The position numbers were made by a program, and so were the translations under genes. From Roseomonas sp. GC11 (GTDB lineage: Bacteria; Pseudomonadota; Alphaproteobacteria; Acetobacterales; Acetobacteraceae): a stretch of DNA of 64,000 nucleotides. The notes under the pieces are model-generated. The model worked only from the letters and a program-made list of their open reading frames with translations, ran no database searches and was not told where the DNA came from. Each line of letters starts with the position of its first letter. Positions within the stretch are counted from its first letter, which is position 1. This document shows, piece after piece, positions 36,772-45,770 of the stretch. Location: positions 24,321 through 88,320 of the forward strand of contig NZ_JANFNY010000007.1 of assembly GCF_024437745.1 (NCBI RefSeq), given 5' to 3'.

Positions 36772-37701
36772 TCACAGGCGGTGGATCGCGTCCGTCACCT
36801 TGAGCGGCCGGGGGATGACGCCGAAGCCATGCGCCTTGTCCGCCGCCTCCTGCCATTCGGCGATGGCCGCGTCGTCGATGGCGATGGCGCGGGTATCGTT
36901 CACCCGGTAAGCCCGCTCCAGCACCGGCACGGGTTGGCGCAGCAGGGTCGCGGTGGCGCGGGCATAGTCGGGGATATGGCCCTGGGCCCAGCTCCAGCCG
37001 CGCGCGACGCGCGCGGACAATTCGCGCAGCAGCGGCGCCTTCTCGCGCAGCGCCGTGTCATGCGCGGCGAGGAAGCTGGCGCTCGGCGTCAGGCCGCGTG
37101 CATCGGCCACCAGGCTGGCCTGGAACTCCAGGATCTCCAGCGAGGTGAACGGCTCCCAGATGGACCAGGCATCCACCGCGCCGCTGCGCAGCGCAAGCGC
37201 CGCATCAGCCGGCAGCAGCCAGGCGATATTCACCTCGCCCGGTGCGATGCCGTGCTTCTCCAGGATGCGCAGCAGGGAGTAATGCGTCCAGCCGCCGCGC
37301 GCGGCGGCGATGCGCCGGCCGCGCAGCCCGGCGGCATCGGCAATCCCCGCGCCCGGCCGCGCCACCACGGCCTGCGAGGCGCCATCCGACCGCGTCGCGC
37401 TGATCGCCTTGATCGGCGCGCCGGAGGAAAAGACGGAAAAAAAGTTCAGGTCACCCATCGAGCCGACATCGATGGCATAGGCGTTCAGCGCCTCCAGCAG
37501 AGGCTGCGCGGCGGGGAACTCGAACCATTCGATGCGGAAGGGCAGGTCCTGGATCTGCCCGGAGGCTTCCAGCAGCGAGCGCAGGCCGCCCCGCTGATTG
37601 GCAACGCGCAGCACCGGCGCCTGGGCGCGCAGCACCGCCGGTGTGGCGAGGAGCGCCGCGCCCCCCAGCAGGGCGCGGCGGGAGGTCGAGGAAAAGCTCA
37701 T
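36772..37701 (-). CDS. ABC transporter substrate-binding protein, SsuA/NMT1-like
   Basis: A 309-residue receptor with Tat-like signal (SRRALLGGAALLATPAVLRAQ). The body (IDVGSMGDLNFFSVFSSGAPIK, LRGRRIAAARGGWTHYSLL, AWSIWEPFTSLEIL) matches sulfonate/nitrate-type receptors. A longer frame continues into the aldolase gene, but ATG 37701 overlaps the aldolase stop (ATGA). No permease or ATPase is encoded in this operon. It could use the transporter at 23178-25737 or one elsewhere. Confidence 0.92.
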   Translation of the reverse strand: MSFSSTSRRALLGGAALLATPAVLRAQAPVLRVANQRGGLRSLLEASGQIQDLPFRIEWFEFPAAQPLLEALNAYAIDVGSMGDLNFFSVFSSGAPIKAISATRSDGASQAVVARPGAGIADAAGLRGRRIAAARGGWTHYSLLRILEKHGIAPGEVNIAWLLPADAALALRSGAVDAWSIWEPFTSLEILEFQASLVADARGLTPSASFLAAHDTALREKAPLLRELSARVARGWSWAQGHIPDYARATATLLRQPVPVLERAYRVNDTRAIAIDDAAIAEWQEAADKAHGFGVIPRPLKVTDAIHRL

Positions 37702-38495
37702 TGCAGCAGCTCCGGCTCTTCGCGGATGATCTTGTCCCACAGCGGCTGGAAGCTCAGCAGCCCGCCCTTGGCGCTGCCCACCTGCTGCGCCGTCAGCCGC
37801 GCGACTTCGGGGGCGATGGGCTGCGGCGTGCCGGCGGCCTCGGCCAGCAGCTGCGCCTGCGCCGCGTTGTTGAAGGCGATGAACCACCAGGCGGCGGCCT
37901 CCACCGTCGGCCCGGCCGTGAGCAGGCCGTGATTCTTCAGGATGACCGCCTTGTGCGGGCCAAGGGCCTGGGCGATGCGGTCGCCCTCGGAGACTTCCAG
38001 CACGACGCCGGTGAAGTCGTCGAACAGCGCGTGGTCCTCGAAGAAGGCGCAGGAATCCTGGGTCAGCGGATCGAGCCTGCGGCCGAGCGCGGCCCAGGCC
38101 TTGCCGTGCAGCGAGTGGGTATGCGCCGCCGCCACCACGTCCGGCCGCGCCGCGTGGATGGCGGCATGAATGGCGAAGGCCGCGCGGTTCACCGGCCAGT
38201 CGCCTTCCACCACCTCGCCCTCATGGTTGACGAGAAGCAGGTCGGAGACACGGATCTGGCTGAAATGCTTGCCCAGCGGATTGACCCAGAAATGATCCGG
38301 CCGCTCCGGATCGCGGGCGGTGACATGGCCGGCCAGGCCCTGGTCGAAGCCATAGCGGGCGAAGAGGCGGAAGGTGGCGGCAAGCCGCTGCTTGCGGTGC
38401 AGGCGCTCCTCCTCCGGGCCGCGCAGCGGCGGGCCATCGCGCAGCAGGCGCGGGAAGGACTCCGCCGAGAGGGTGGGGCTCAGGATGTGGTTCAT
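37698..38495 (-). CDS. Class II aldolase/adducin-family protein
   Basis: A 265-residue zinc-dependent aldolase-fold protein. Candidate metal ligands are in AAHTHSLHGKA, and KNHGLLTAGPTVEAA is the usual late motif; an early segment ARYGFDQGLAGHVTARDPE matches the family. Reactions in the family include aldol cleavage, dehydration and decarboxylation, so the chemistry is open. ATG 38495 overlaps the stop of the preceding CxxC protein by 4 bases, and its own stop overlaps the next start: a coupled trio. Confidence 0.92.
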   Translation of the reverse strand: MNHILSPTLSAESFPRLLRDGPPLRGPEEERLHRKQRLAATFRLFARYGFDQGLAGHVTARDPERPDHFWVNPLGKHFSQIRVSDLLLVNHEGEVVEGDWPVNRAAFAIHAAIHAARPDVVAAAHTHSLHGKAWAALGRRLDPLTQDSCAFFEDHALFDDFTGVVLEVSEGDRIAQALGPHKAVILKNHGLLTAGPTVEAAAWWFIAFNNAAQAQLLAEAAGTPQPIAPEVARLTAQQVGSAKGGLLSFQPLWDKIIREEPELLQ

Positions 38496-39121
38496 GGCGT
38501 CAGCTTCTCCAGCCCGGCGGGGCCGCGGTGCGCGGCATGGGCCTCGCGGTTCGGCACCACGCCCAGGGCGCTGTTGATGCGGTTGCTGAAATTGAAGTAA
38601 GCGGCGATGGCGGCGGCATCGAGGATGTCGATGTCCCGCAGCCCGGCGGCGCGCAGCGGGGCGAGGTCCGCCTCCTCCAGCGCGGCGGGGTCGCGGGTGA
38701 TGCGCAGGGCATAGTCGGCCAGGGCGCGCTCGCGCGCGGAGAGCCCGGCATGGCGGTGGTTGACCGTCACCTGCGCCACCCAGAAGGCATCCCCGGTATG
38801 GCCCCGCAGCGCCGCGGCATGGCCCAGCACACAGGGCTGGCAACGATTTTCGCTGCTCACCACCAGGGCGATCAATTCCCGCTCGGCGGGGCTCAGGCCG
38901 CTCGCCGGATTCTGGTTGACGGCGCGGCTGAGGGCATCCTGCGCCAGCAGCACCTCCGGCCGGTGCAGCAGGGCCTTCTGGCCATTGCGCACATAGCCGA
39001 GGGCGGCCTCGGTGCGGGCCAGCAGGGCCTGCACCGCCTCGCCCTGTGGCGGCGGCGGCGGCAGGTCGAGCCAGGAGAGAGGGGCTTCGGCCGGCGGTGC
39101 GGCCTGATGCGTGTCAGGCAT
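38492..39121 (-). CDS. AhpD/CMD-fold peroxidase-related protein
   Basis: A 209-residue protein with the redox motif CQPC (Cys94, Cys97) followed by a histidine at about 101, the AhpD-type arrangement CxxCxxxH. Length fits the group called uncharacterised peroxidase-related enzyme. Such proteins occur in operons with flavin monooxygenases and peptide-type binding proteins, where they may remove peroxide from uncoupled flavin reactions. AAGGAAA precedes the start. Confidence 0.9.
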   Translation of the reverse strand: MPDTHQAAPPAEAPLSWLDLPPPPPQGEAVQALLARTEAALGYVRNGQKALLHRPEVLLAQDALSRAVNQNPASGLSPAERELIALVVSSENRCQPCVLGHAAALRGHTGDAFWVAQVTVNHRHAGLSARERALADYALRITRDPAALEEADLAPLRAAGLRDIDILDAAAIAAYFNFSNRINSALGVVPNREAHAAHRGPAGLEKLTP

Positions 39122-39157
39122 AGGACGTTTCCTTTTCTGGTGTCTGGCGCAGCGGAG

Positions 39158-40753
39158 TCACGGTGCCGGACGCACGGCGCTGGCCAGGGTCTGCTCGTCG
39201 GCGCGCGCCGCGTAGGTCAGGCCCTGGCGCGTCGCCCAGGCGTTCTGCAGCAGGAAAAGCGGCAGAATGCCGCGTTCGCGCGCCTCCAGCGCCACGGCCT
39301 CGCGCAGCAGCGCCTCACGCGCCGCATCGTCCAGCGTGCCGATGGCGCGCTCCGTCAGCGCATCCAGCTCCGGATTGGCGTAGCGGCTGAAATTCGCCGA
39401 GCCCCATCCTTTCTCGCGGTCATAGGTGCCGACGACATTGCGCAGCAGGTAGCTGGCCTCGCCCGTCGGGCTGCCCCAGCCGCCGAGGCGGAAGGCGAAA
39501 TCCTGGTTGCGGCCACGCGTCACATAGGTGGCCCAGGGCAGGGCCTCGACCTCCGTGCGCACACCGATGCGGGTCCAGAACTGCGCGACGGCCTGGGCCG
39601 TCTTCGCATCGCCCGGGTAGCGGTCATTGGGGGTCGAGAGGGTGAGGCGGAAGCCCTCCGGGAAGCCGGCCTCGGCCAGCAGGCGCTTCGCCGTGGCGGT
39701 GTCGGCGGGGAGGGGGCGCACCGCCGGATTGTGGGAGGCCGCGCCCTCGGGCAGCCACTGCGCGGTGGGGATGGCTGTGCCCTCCATCACCCGCGCCGCC
39801 AGGGCCTGGCGGTCGATGGCGAGATCCAGCGCCTCCCGCACGCGGCGGTCGAGGAAGGGATTCTTCTCCAGCGGGCGGCCCTGGTTGTCGGTGACCGTGG
39901 GAACCGTGCCCTGGCGCGAAAAATCGGGCTGCAGGTAGATGACGCGCACGCCGGGCGTTTCGCTGATTCGCAGTTTCGGCTCGCGGCGCAGGCGGGCGAG
40001 GTCATTGGCCGGAACCTGGTCGATGACATCGACATCGCCAGCCAGGATGGCGGCGCTGCGCGCGCCATCATTGGCGAGAAAGCGGTAGTCAACCCGCGTC
40101 CAGGGCTCTGTGCCGCCCCAATAGGCCTCATTGCGGGTGAATTGCGCGCCCTGGCCGGGGCGGAAGGCGGCGAAGCGGTAAGGCCCGGTTCCGATGGCGG
40201 CGCGGCCGCTGTTGAAATGCTCCGCCTGCGCGCCCTCCGCCGCATGCCGCGCGATGATCTGCACATTGGCGAAGTCGTTGGGCAGCAGCGGGCTCGGCGT
40301 GTCGGTGTGCAGGCGGAGCGTGTGGTCATCCACCACCTCGACCTGCCGGATCGGCCGCACGGCATAGGAAAAGCCGCCGCCGGTCGGGATGGTCGGCACG
40401 CGGGCGATGGTGAAGGCGACATCCTCCGCCGTGAAGGGCCGGCCATCATGCCAGGTGACGCCGCGGCGCAGGCGGAACTCCCACACCCTGTCCGAGACCG
40501 CGCGCCAGCTCTCGGCAAGGCCGGGCCGCAGGGCGAGTTTCGCATCCCGCTGCACCAGCGTGTCGAAGAGATGCGCGGTGAGGGCGAAATTCGATGTGGT
40601 GTTGGCGATATGCGGATCGAGCGAGCCGACAGGATTGGCGGCGCCGATGGTGAGATCCCGCGCCATGGCACCGCCACACAGCCCGCCCAGGGCCAGACAC
40701 AGCAGGCCAAGGGCCGGCCGGAAGGCGGGGATTCTGCGCTGGGAACGGGGCAT
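39158..40753 (-). CDS. ABC transporter substrate-binding protein, DppA/OppA family
   Basis: A 531-residue periplasmic receptor: signal (ALGLLCLALGGLCGGAMA), SLDPHIANTTSNFALTAHLFD, WHDGRPFTAEDVAF, IGTGPYRFAAF and RVREALDLAIDRQALA. ATG 40753 has AAAGGACA upstream; the in-frame ATG at 40834 lies on the operator palindrome and is rejected. First gene of the minus-strand set to 36772, where it joins a second, unrelated type of receptor. No permease gene is present. Confidence 0.92.
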   Translation of the reverse strand: MPRSQRRIPAFRPALGLLCLALGGLCGGAMARDLTIGAANPVGSLDPHIANTTSNFALTAHLFDTLVQRDAKLALRPGLAESWRAVSDRVWEFRLRRGVTWHDGRPFTAEDVAFTIARVPTIPTGGGFSYAVRPIRQVEVVDDHTLRLHTDTPSPLLPNDFANVQIIARHAAEGAQAEHFNSGRAAIGTGPYRFAAFRPGQGAQFTRNEAYWGGTEPWTRVDYRFLANDGARSAAILAGDVDVIDQVPANDLARLRREPKLRISETPGVRVIYLQPDFSRQGTVPTVTDNQGRPLEKNPFLDRRVREALDLAIDRQALAARVMEGTAIPTAQWLPEGAASHNPAVRPLPADTATAKRLLAEAGFPEGFRLTLSTPNDRYPGDAKTAQAVAQFWTRIGVRTEVEALPWATYVTRGRNQDFAFRLGGWGSPTGEASYLLRNVVGTYDREKGWGSANFSRYANPELDALTERAIGTLDDAAREALLREAVALEARERGILPLFLLQNAWATRQGLTYAARADEQTLASAVRPAP

Positions 40754-41067
40754 GGCGTGTCCTTTGCCAGGATGGACGGGCATTAGGGGCATTTCACGAA
40801 AGTGAGTCAATAATTGCACGATGATATCGTGCATTTTGCTGGGGAGATCCCCGCGCGCCCTCGCCCTTGCAGCATGACATGCTCCGAAAAGCGCGCAGAA
40901 GAGAAAGGAAAATCTATTGACTGATCAGGAGATTCCTCGCCAGCATAATGCACGATTTGGAATCGCTTTATATCGGCGGAGCATCTCCGCCCCGGATGTC
41001 ACCAGGGACCCGCCCCCGGAACCGCCAGGAGGCGCGGCCCACCGCAAGGCCAGGAGGGATCGCACCC
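40754..41067. promoter_or_regulatory. Divergent promoter region with TGCACGAT operator sites
   Basis: 314 bp between the minus-strand operon from 40753 and the plus-strand genes from 41068. It contains the palindrome at 40815-40833 and a lone half-site TGCACGAT at 40949-40956. Short frames here lack homology and ribosome sites. Confidence 0.5.
40815..40833. promoter_or_regulatory. Operator-like palindrome
   Basis: TGCACGAT-GAT-ATCGTGCA, 8-bp perfect arms with a 3-base spacer, 62 bases before the minus-strand start at 40753. A third copy of the half-site is at 40949-40956. The form suits a dimeric regulator of GntR or similar type; no such gene is adjacent. Confidence 0.55.
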
Positions 41068-41190
41068 ATGTCGCTTCTGCTTCGCACGGGCCTCGCCTTC
41101 GCCGGCTGCCTTCTGGTGCTGCGCCTGCTCGGCCTCGCGCCGCCCATGCCGGGGGATGCCCATCCGCCCTTTTCCGTCGCCCGCTTCTGA
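41068..41190 (+). CDS. Small predicted membrane peptide, 40 residues
   Basis: Encodes a 40-residue peptide with one hydrophobic segment (LAFAGCLLVLRLLGLAPP, about residues 9-26) and a short polar tail. Support: a near-perfect Shine-Dalgarno AGGAGG at 41052-41057, 10 bases before ATG 41068, and a stop 36 bases ahead of the monooxygenase gene. The frame extends back to 40948, but the ribosome site decides the later start. I do not recognise a family. It could be a small transporter- or regulator-associated protein, or a leader peptide. Confidence 0.5.
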   Translation: MSLLLRTGLAFAGCLLVLRLLGLAPPMPGDAHPPFSVARF

Positions 41191-41226
41191 GCGGGGCGGC
41201 GGCCTTTCTTCCAGCCAGGGACGCAT

Positions 41227-42324
41227 ATGATGAGCTTGCACATCACGGGCATGATCTGGGCCCGCCCGACCTCGGACCTTGAGCCGCAGAGCGGTGCCGC
41301 CTTCCAGCCCGATTTCATCGAGCGTATCACTCGCGCCCATGAGGAGGGCGGCTTCGACCGCGTGCTGGCCGGCTACTGGACCAATGCGGCCGATGGCTTC
41401 CTGGTGCTGGCGCATGCCGCCTCGGTGGCCCGGCGCATCCACTTCCTGCTCGCGCACCGGCCGGGCTTCGTGGCACCCACCCTGGCGGCCCGCAAGATCG
41501 CGACGCTCGAGAACCTGACGGGTGGGCGGCTCGCCCTGCATGTCATTTCCGGCGGGGAGGATGCCGACCAGCGCAAGGATGGCGACTATGCCGACCATGC
41601 CGCGCGCTACCGCCGGACGGATGAATTCCTCACCCTGCTGCGGCGCAGCTGGACGGAAACCGCCCCCTTCGACCATGCGGGCGAATTCTACCGCGTCGAG
41701 CAGGCCTATTCCGACGTGCGCCCGCTGCAGAAGCCGGGCCTGCCGGTTTTCTTCGGTGGCGCCTCGGATTCCGCGATCCGCGTGGCCGGGCGGCATGCCG
41801 ATGTCTATGCGCTGTTCGGCGAGCCGCTGGCCGATACCGCGGCCATGCTGCGGCGCGTGCAGGCCGGCGTGCCGGAGGGGCGGAAGCTCGCCTTCTCCTG
41901 GTCCAACCGCCCGATCATCGCCGCCACGGAAAAGCAGGCCTGGGAGAAGGCGCGCCATATCCGCGAGAGAGCCCTGGCGAAGCTGCGGCTGAATGGCGAT
42001 GCCGGGCTGATCGCCGCCGGGCAGGCGATCAATTCGCAGCGCCTCGTCGGCCTCTCGCAGCGGGGGGAGGTGCTGGATGACAGGCTGTGGACCGCCATGG
42101 CCGGCGTTCTCGGCGGCCGCGGCAACAGCACGGCGCTGGTCGGCACGGCGGAGCAGGTGGCGCGCGCCATGCTGCGCTACCGCGAGATCGGTGTCTCCCA
42201 CTACATCCTGCGCGGCTGGGACCCGCTGGAGGATGCGGTCCAATATGGCCGCGAGCTGATCCCCCTGCTGCGCGAACTGGCGGCGGGCCAGGATGTGGGG
42301 CGGGTGAGCGTGGCCGCCGCCTGA
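41227..42324 (+). CDS. LLM-class flavin-dependent monooxygenase, SsuD-like
   Basis: A 365-residue SsuD-type enzyme: FDRVLAGYWTNAADG, HRPGFVAPTLAARKIATLE, GRLALHVISGGEDADQ, LPVFFGGASDSAIRVAGRHAD and GNSTALVGTAEQVARAMLRY. It is a paralogue of the protein at 21931-23067 with the same block order but a shorter central loop. It lies divergent from an operon with a sulfonate-type receptor, so desulfonation of a compound bound by that receptor is plausible. Start is one of two adjacent ATG codons after AGGGA. Confidence 0.92.
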   Translation: MMSLHITGMIWARPTSDLEPQSGAAFQPDFIERITRAHEEGGFDRVLAGYWTNAADGFLVLAHAASVARRIHFLLAHRPGFVAPTLAARKIATLENLTGGRLALHVISGGEDADQRKDGDYADHAARYRRTDEFLTLLRRSWTETAPFDHAGEFYRVEQAYSDVRPLQKPGLPVFFGGASDSAIRVAGRHADVYALFGEPLADTAAMLRRVQAGVPEGRKLAFSWSNRPIIAATEKQAWEKARHIRERALAKLRLNGDAGLIAAGQAINSQRLVGLSQRGEVLDDRLWTAMAGVLGGRGNSTALVGTAEQVARAMLRYREIGVSHYILRGWDPLEDAVQYGRELIPLLRELAAGQDVGRVSVAAA

Positions 42325-42333
42325 CGCGCCGGG

Positions 42334-42362
42334 CGCGAGGCGCCGCCACCTGGCGCCTCGCG
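42334..42362. terminator. Terminator hairpin between convergent genes
   Basis: Perfect 11-bp stem CGCGAGGCGCC/GGCGCCTCGCG (42334-42344 with 42352-42362), 7-base loop, no U-tract. Confidence 0.65.
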
Positions 42363-42377
42363 GTCATCGCCCTTGCC

Positions 42378-44000
42378 TCAGCCGCGCAGCCCCGGTGCCT
42401 CCTGCCCGGTGCGCGCCACATACTCGGTATATCCACCATCATACTGGTGGATGCCCTCGGGCGTCAGCTCGAGCACCCGGTTGGACAGCGCGGCGAGGAA
42501 GTGGCGGTCATGCGAGACGAACAGCATGGTGCCCTCATACTGCGACAGCGCCGCGATCAGCATTTCCTTCGTCGCCATGTCCAGGTGGTTGGTCGGCTCG
42601 TCGAGCACGAGGAAATTCGGCGGGTCGTAGAGCATCATCGCCATCACCAGCCGGGCCTTCTCGCCGCCCGACAGCACGCGGCATTTCTTCTCCACCTCAT
42701 CGCCCGAGAAGCCGAAGCAGCCCGCCAGCGCCCGCAGCGAGCCCTGCGTGGCCCGCGGGAAGTTTTCTTCCAGTGATTCGAAGATCGTCCGGTCGCCATC
42801 GAGCAGTTCCATGGCATGCTGCGCGAAATAGCCGAGCTTCACGCTGCCGCCCAGGGTGACCGTCCCCTCATCCGGCGCGGTGGTGCCCGTCACCAGCTTC
42901 AGCAGCGTGGACTTGCCCGCGCCATTGATGCCGAGGACGCAGCAGCGTTCCCTGCGCCGCACCAGCAGGTCCAGCCCCTCATAGATAACACGCTGGCCAT
43001 AACGCTTGTGAACGCCGCGAAGATTCACGACGTCATCGCCCGAGCGCGGTGCGGGCGGGAATTCGAAGGACACCGACTGGCGCCGCTTCGGCGGTTCCAC
43101 CCGGTCGATCTTCTCCAGTTTCTTGACGCGGCTTTGCACCTGCGCGGCGTGGGAGGCGCGGGCCTTGAACCGCTCGATGAAACTGATCTCCTTGGCCAGC
43201 ATGGCCTGCTGCCGCTCGAACTGCGCCTGCTGCTGCTTCTCGTTCAGGGCACGCTGCTGTTCGTAGAACGCGTAATCCCCCGAATAGCTCGTCAGCCCGC
43301 CGCCATCGATCTCGATCACCTTGCCGATGATGCGGTTCATGAATTCGCGGTCGTGCGAGGTCATCAGCAGGGCGCCGTCATAGGCCCTGAGGAAATTCTC
43401 CAGCCAGATCAGGCTTTCGAGGTCGAGATGGTTGCTCGGCTCGTCGAGCAGCATGACATCGGGCCGCATGAGGAGGATGCGGGCCAGCGCCACGCGCATC
43501 TTCCACCCGCCGGAGAGCGCCCCGACATCCCCGTCCATCATCTCCTGGCTGAAACTCAGCCCGGCCAGAACCTCCCGCGCCTGCCCTTCCAGCGCATAGC
43601 CCCCGAGGGCCTCGAAGCGCCCCTGCACCTCGCCGAAGCGTTCGATGATGCTGTCGAGATTCTCGGCCTGCTCCGGGTCCGCCATGGCGGCCTCCAGGCT
43701 TTGCAGTTCGGCGGCGACCTCGCTCACGGCGCCGGCGCCGTCCATCACCTCGGCGACCGCGCTGCGCCCGGCCATCTCGCCGACATCCTGGCTGAAGAAG
43801 CCGATGCTGACGCCGCGATCGACCACCACCTGCCCTTCATCCGGCGGTTCCTGCCCGGTGATCATGCGGAAGAGCGTGGTCTTACCGGCCCCGTTCGGCC
43901 CCACGAGGCCAATTTTCTCCCCCTTCTGAAGCGCCGCGGAGGCTTCGATGAAGAGGATCTGCTGGCCGTTCTGCTTACTGATAGTGTCGAGGCGGATCAT
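42378..44000 (-). CDS. ABC-F family ATPase
   Basis: A 540-residue soluble protein with two ATPase cassettes and no membrane segment. The first has GPNGAGKTT, LSGGWKMR and MLLDEPSNHLD; the second has GINGAGKST, LSGGEKAR and VLDEPTNHLD. Between them lies a charged linker of about 80 residues (EQQRALNEKQQQAQFERQQ...), the arm that reaches the ribosomal tRNA sites in this family. These proteins act on translating ribosomes rather than in transport. ATG 44000 is preferred to 44018. It is a housekeeping-type gene amid accessory ones. Confidence 0.95.
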   Translation of the reverse strand: MIRLDTISKQNGQQILFIEASAALQKGEKIGLVGPNGAGKTTLFRMITGQEPPDEGQVVVDRGVSIGFFSQDVGEMAGRSAVAEVMDGAGAVSEVAAELQSLEAAMADPEQAENLDSIIERFGEVQGRFEALGGYALEGQAREVLAGLSFSQEMMDGDVGALSGGWKMRVALARILLMRPDVMLLDEPSNHLDLESLIWLENFLRAYDGALLMTSHDREFMNRIIGKVIEIDGGGLTSYSGDYAFYEQQRALNEKQQQAQFERQQAMLAKEISFIERFKARASHAAQVQSRVKKLEKIDRVEPPKRRQSVSFEFPPAPRSGDDVVNLRGVHKRYGQRVIYEGLDLLVRRRERCCVLGINGAGKSTLLKLVTGTTAPDEGTVTLGGSVKLGYFAQHAMELLDGDRTIFESLEENFPRATQGSLRALAGCFGFSGDEVEKKCRVLSGGEKARLVMAMMLYDPPNFLVLDEPTNHLDMATKEMLIAALSQYEGTMLFVSHDRHFLAALSNRVLELTPEGIHQYDGGYTEYVARTGQEAPGLRG

Positions 44001-44070
44001 GGAGAGGCGGGGGCCCAAAGAGTTGCGGCGCGCTTATGCCACAGGCCGCGCCCGATGCAGCCTCTCCCCA

Positions 44071-44112
44071 CAGAAAAAAGTCTTTTTGCTTCTTTTTCTC
44101 CAGAAAAAGAAG
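44071..44112. terminator. A/T-rich hairpin element (copy 3)
   Basis: Downstream of the flavoprotein gene on the minus strand: stem CTTCTTTTTC/GAAAAAGAAG with loop TGGA, then CAAAAAGACTTTTTT. Identical at 41 of 42 positions to the element at 45771-45812 in the opposite orientation. Confidence 0.75.
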
Positions 44113-44128
44113 ATATTTTTCTTTAAAA

Positions 44129-45745
44129 TCAAATATTTCGCCGCGCCAGCCGCTGCCCCGCGATATAGCCCCAGGTCATATTCGGCCCGATGGTGGTGCC
44201 CGTCCCGACATTGCGGGTGCCGATGGGGTTGGCCATGGCCAGCCCGGCGGCGAAGAGGCCGGGGATGACACTGCCATCCGCCCGCAGCACCTCGGCCTGG
44301 GCATTGGTCCTGGCCCCGCCCTTGGTCCCAAGGATGGCGCGGCTGAACGGCATGGCGAGGAAGGGCGCGCGCAGGATGGGCTTGATCCCGGCCCGCCGCC
44401 GCTTATCCCCGGCCGAGGCGGCATCCGCCCGCGCCGGGCGGCCGAATTCCTGGTCTTCCCCCGCCTCGGCGGCGGCGTTGAAGCGGGCGACGCTCTCTTC
44501 CAGCGCCTCCTGCGGCACCCCGATCAGCCGGGCCAGGGCGCCGATGCTCTCCGCCTGCCGCATCCAGGCGGGGTCCGCCTGGGCCGCCCAGCGCACCGGC
44601 GGCACATCCTCCAGCATCCGCGCATCGGTGATGACCCAGGCCGGCAGGTGCAGCGGCGCGCCGCTCCGCGGGTCCCGCCGGTCGAGCGCCTCGCCGATAT
44701 TGAACACCAGCTCGTTGGTGAAGCGCACCCCGTGCCGGTTCACCAGCATGGCGTAAGGCTCGGTGTGGAAAGGCACCGGCTGCGCCAGCAGGCGCCCCTC
44801 ATAGCGCGTGGGGACGGAGGGGGTGAAGGTCGCCTGGTCCATATGCGCCAGCGCCGCGCCGGCGGCCTCGGCCAGGCGCTGGCCGTCGCCGCCATGCGCC
44901 GGCGGGCTGCCGCGGTAATCGAGCGGGCCAGGGAAATGCCGCGCCATCAGCGCCGCATCCCATTCAAAGCCACCGGTGGCGATCACCACGCCCGCGCGGG
45001 CGGACCATGTCGTCCGCTGCCCGCGCCATGTCACCTCGGCGCCGGTCACGGCGCCCAGCGCATCCTGCGTCAGCGCCGTGGCCCGGGCCTCGGGCAGCAC
45101 CCGCACCCCGGCATCCAGGCAGCCGCGCAGCAGCCCCGTCACCAGCGCCGTGCCCTTGCCGCGCGTGTTGGTCAGCAGCCGCCACAGCAGGCGTGGCCAC
45201 AGTTCCAGCGCCGTGCGGTAGGGCTTGTGGTAGAGGTCGGTCGTCACCGCCTCGTGGTAGGTGAAGATCTCCGGGATGGTGGAACGCCGGATGCGGAAAG
45301 CGAAGCGCCCCGCCCGCCAGCGGCTGAGCGGCAGCGGCGACATCATCCGCCCGCGCGGCTTCGCCCCCGGCAGGTGGCGCAGCGGGTCGGGCTCCGGCGT
45401 CAGGGCGAAGCGCAGCGGCGTGTTCGCCTCGATGAAGCGCAGCATCTCCGGCGCGGCATGGACGAAGGCGTGCCAGAGCGGCGCCTCCGTTTCCGCCCAG
45501 CCCTCGGGCGCGGCGGCGTGGAGATAGGCCAGCGCTTCCTCCGGGCTGTCCTCCAGCCCGGCGGCGGCGGCATGGTGGCTGGCGGGGATCCAGGTGCCGG
45601 CCCCCGACATCGCCGTGGTGCCGCCGAGGCGATCCGTCTTTTCCAGCACCGTGACCGAGAGGCCACGCCGCGCGGCCGTCAGCGCCGCCGTCAGCCCCGC
45701 CGCGCCGGAGCCGAGAACAAGGACATCAGTGGCGTGGTCGACCAT
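44129..45745 (-). CDS. FAD-dependent dehydrogenase, 3-ketosteroid-dehydrogenase/fumarate-reductase-like
   Basis: A 538-residue flavoprotein: DVLVLGSGAAGLTAALTAARRG at the N-terminus, LGGTTAMSGAGTWIP, VVIATGGFEWD, and a C-terminal FAD motif GLFAAGLAMANPIGTRNVGTGTTIGPNMTWG. The last part matches the 3-ketosteroid-delta1-dehydrogenase-like group. Many members in soil bacteria are uncharacterised. The gene stands alone between two inverted copies of an A/T-rich hairpin element (44071-44112, 45771-45812). Substrate unknown. Confidence 0.9.
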   Translation of the reverse strand: MVDHATDVLVLGSGAAGLTAALTAARRGLSVTVLEKTDRLGGTTAMSGAGTWIPASHHAAAAGLEDSPEEALAYLHAAAPEGWAETEAPLWHAFVHAAPEMLRFIEANTPLRFALTPEPDPLRHLPGAKPRGRMMSPLPLSRWRAGRFAFRIRRSTIPEIFTYHEAVTTDLYHKPYRTALELWPRLLWRLLTNTRGKGTALVTGLLRGCLDAGVRVLPEARATALTQDALGAVTGAEVTWRGQRTTWSARAGVVIATGGFEWDAALMARHFPGPLDYRGSPPAHGGDGQRLAEAAGAALAHMDQATFTPSVPTRYEGRLLAQPVPFHTEPYAMLVNRHGVRFTNELVFNIGEALDRRDPRSGAPLHLPAWVITDARMLEDVPPVRWAAQADPAWMRQAESIGALARLIGVPQEALEESVARFNAAAEAGEDQEFGRPARADAASAGDKRRRAGIKPILRAPFLAMPFSRAILGTKGGARTNAQAEVLRADGSVIPGLFAAGLAMANPIGTRNVGTGTTIGPNMTWGYIAGQRLARRNI

Positions 45746-45770
45746 GTGATCAAAAAATCCAGAGGAGATT

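Noticed and set aside
36246..36803. Open frame spanning the 469-bp gap
   Set aside because: Overlaps two well-supported minus-strand genes and shows no domain.
40917..41282. 121-residue frame in the divergent promoter region
   Set aside because: Different frame from the supported small peptide, overlaps the monooxygenase start, no ribosome site and no recognisable domain.
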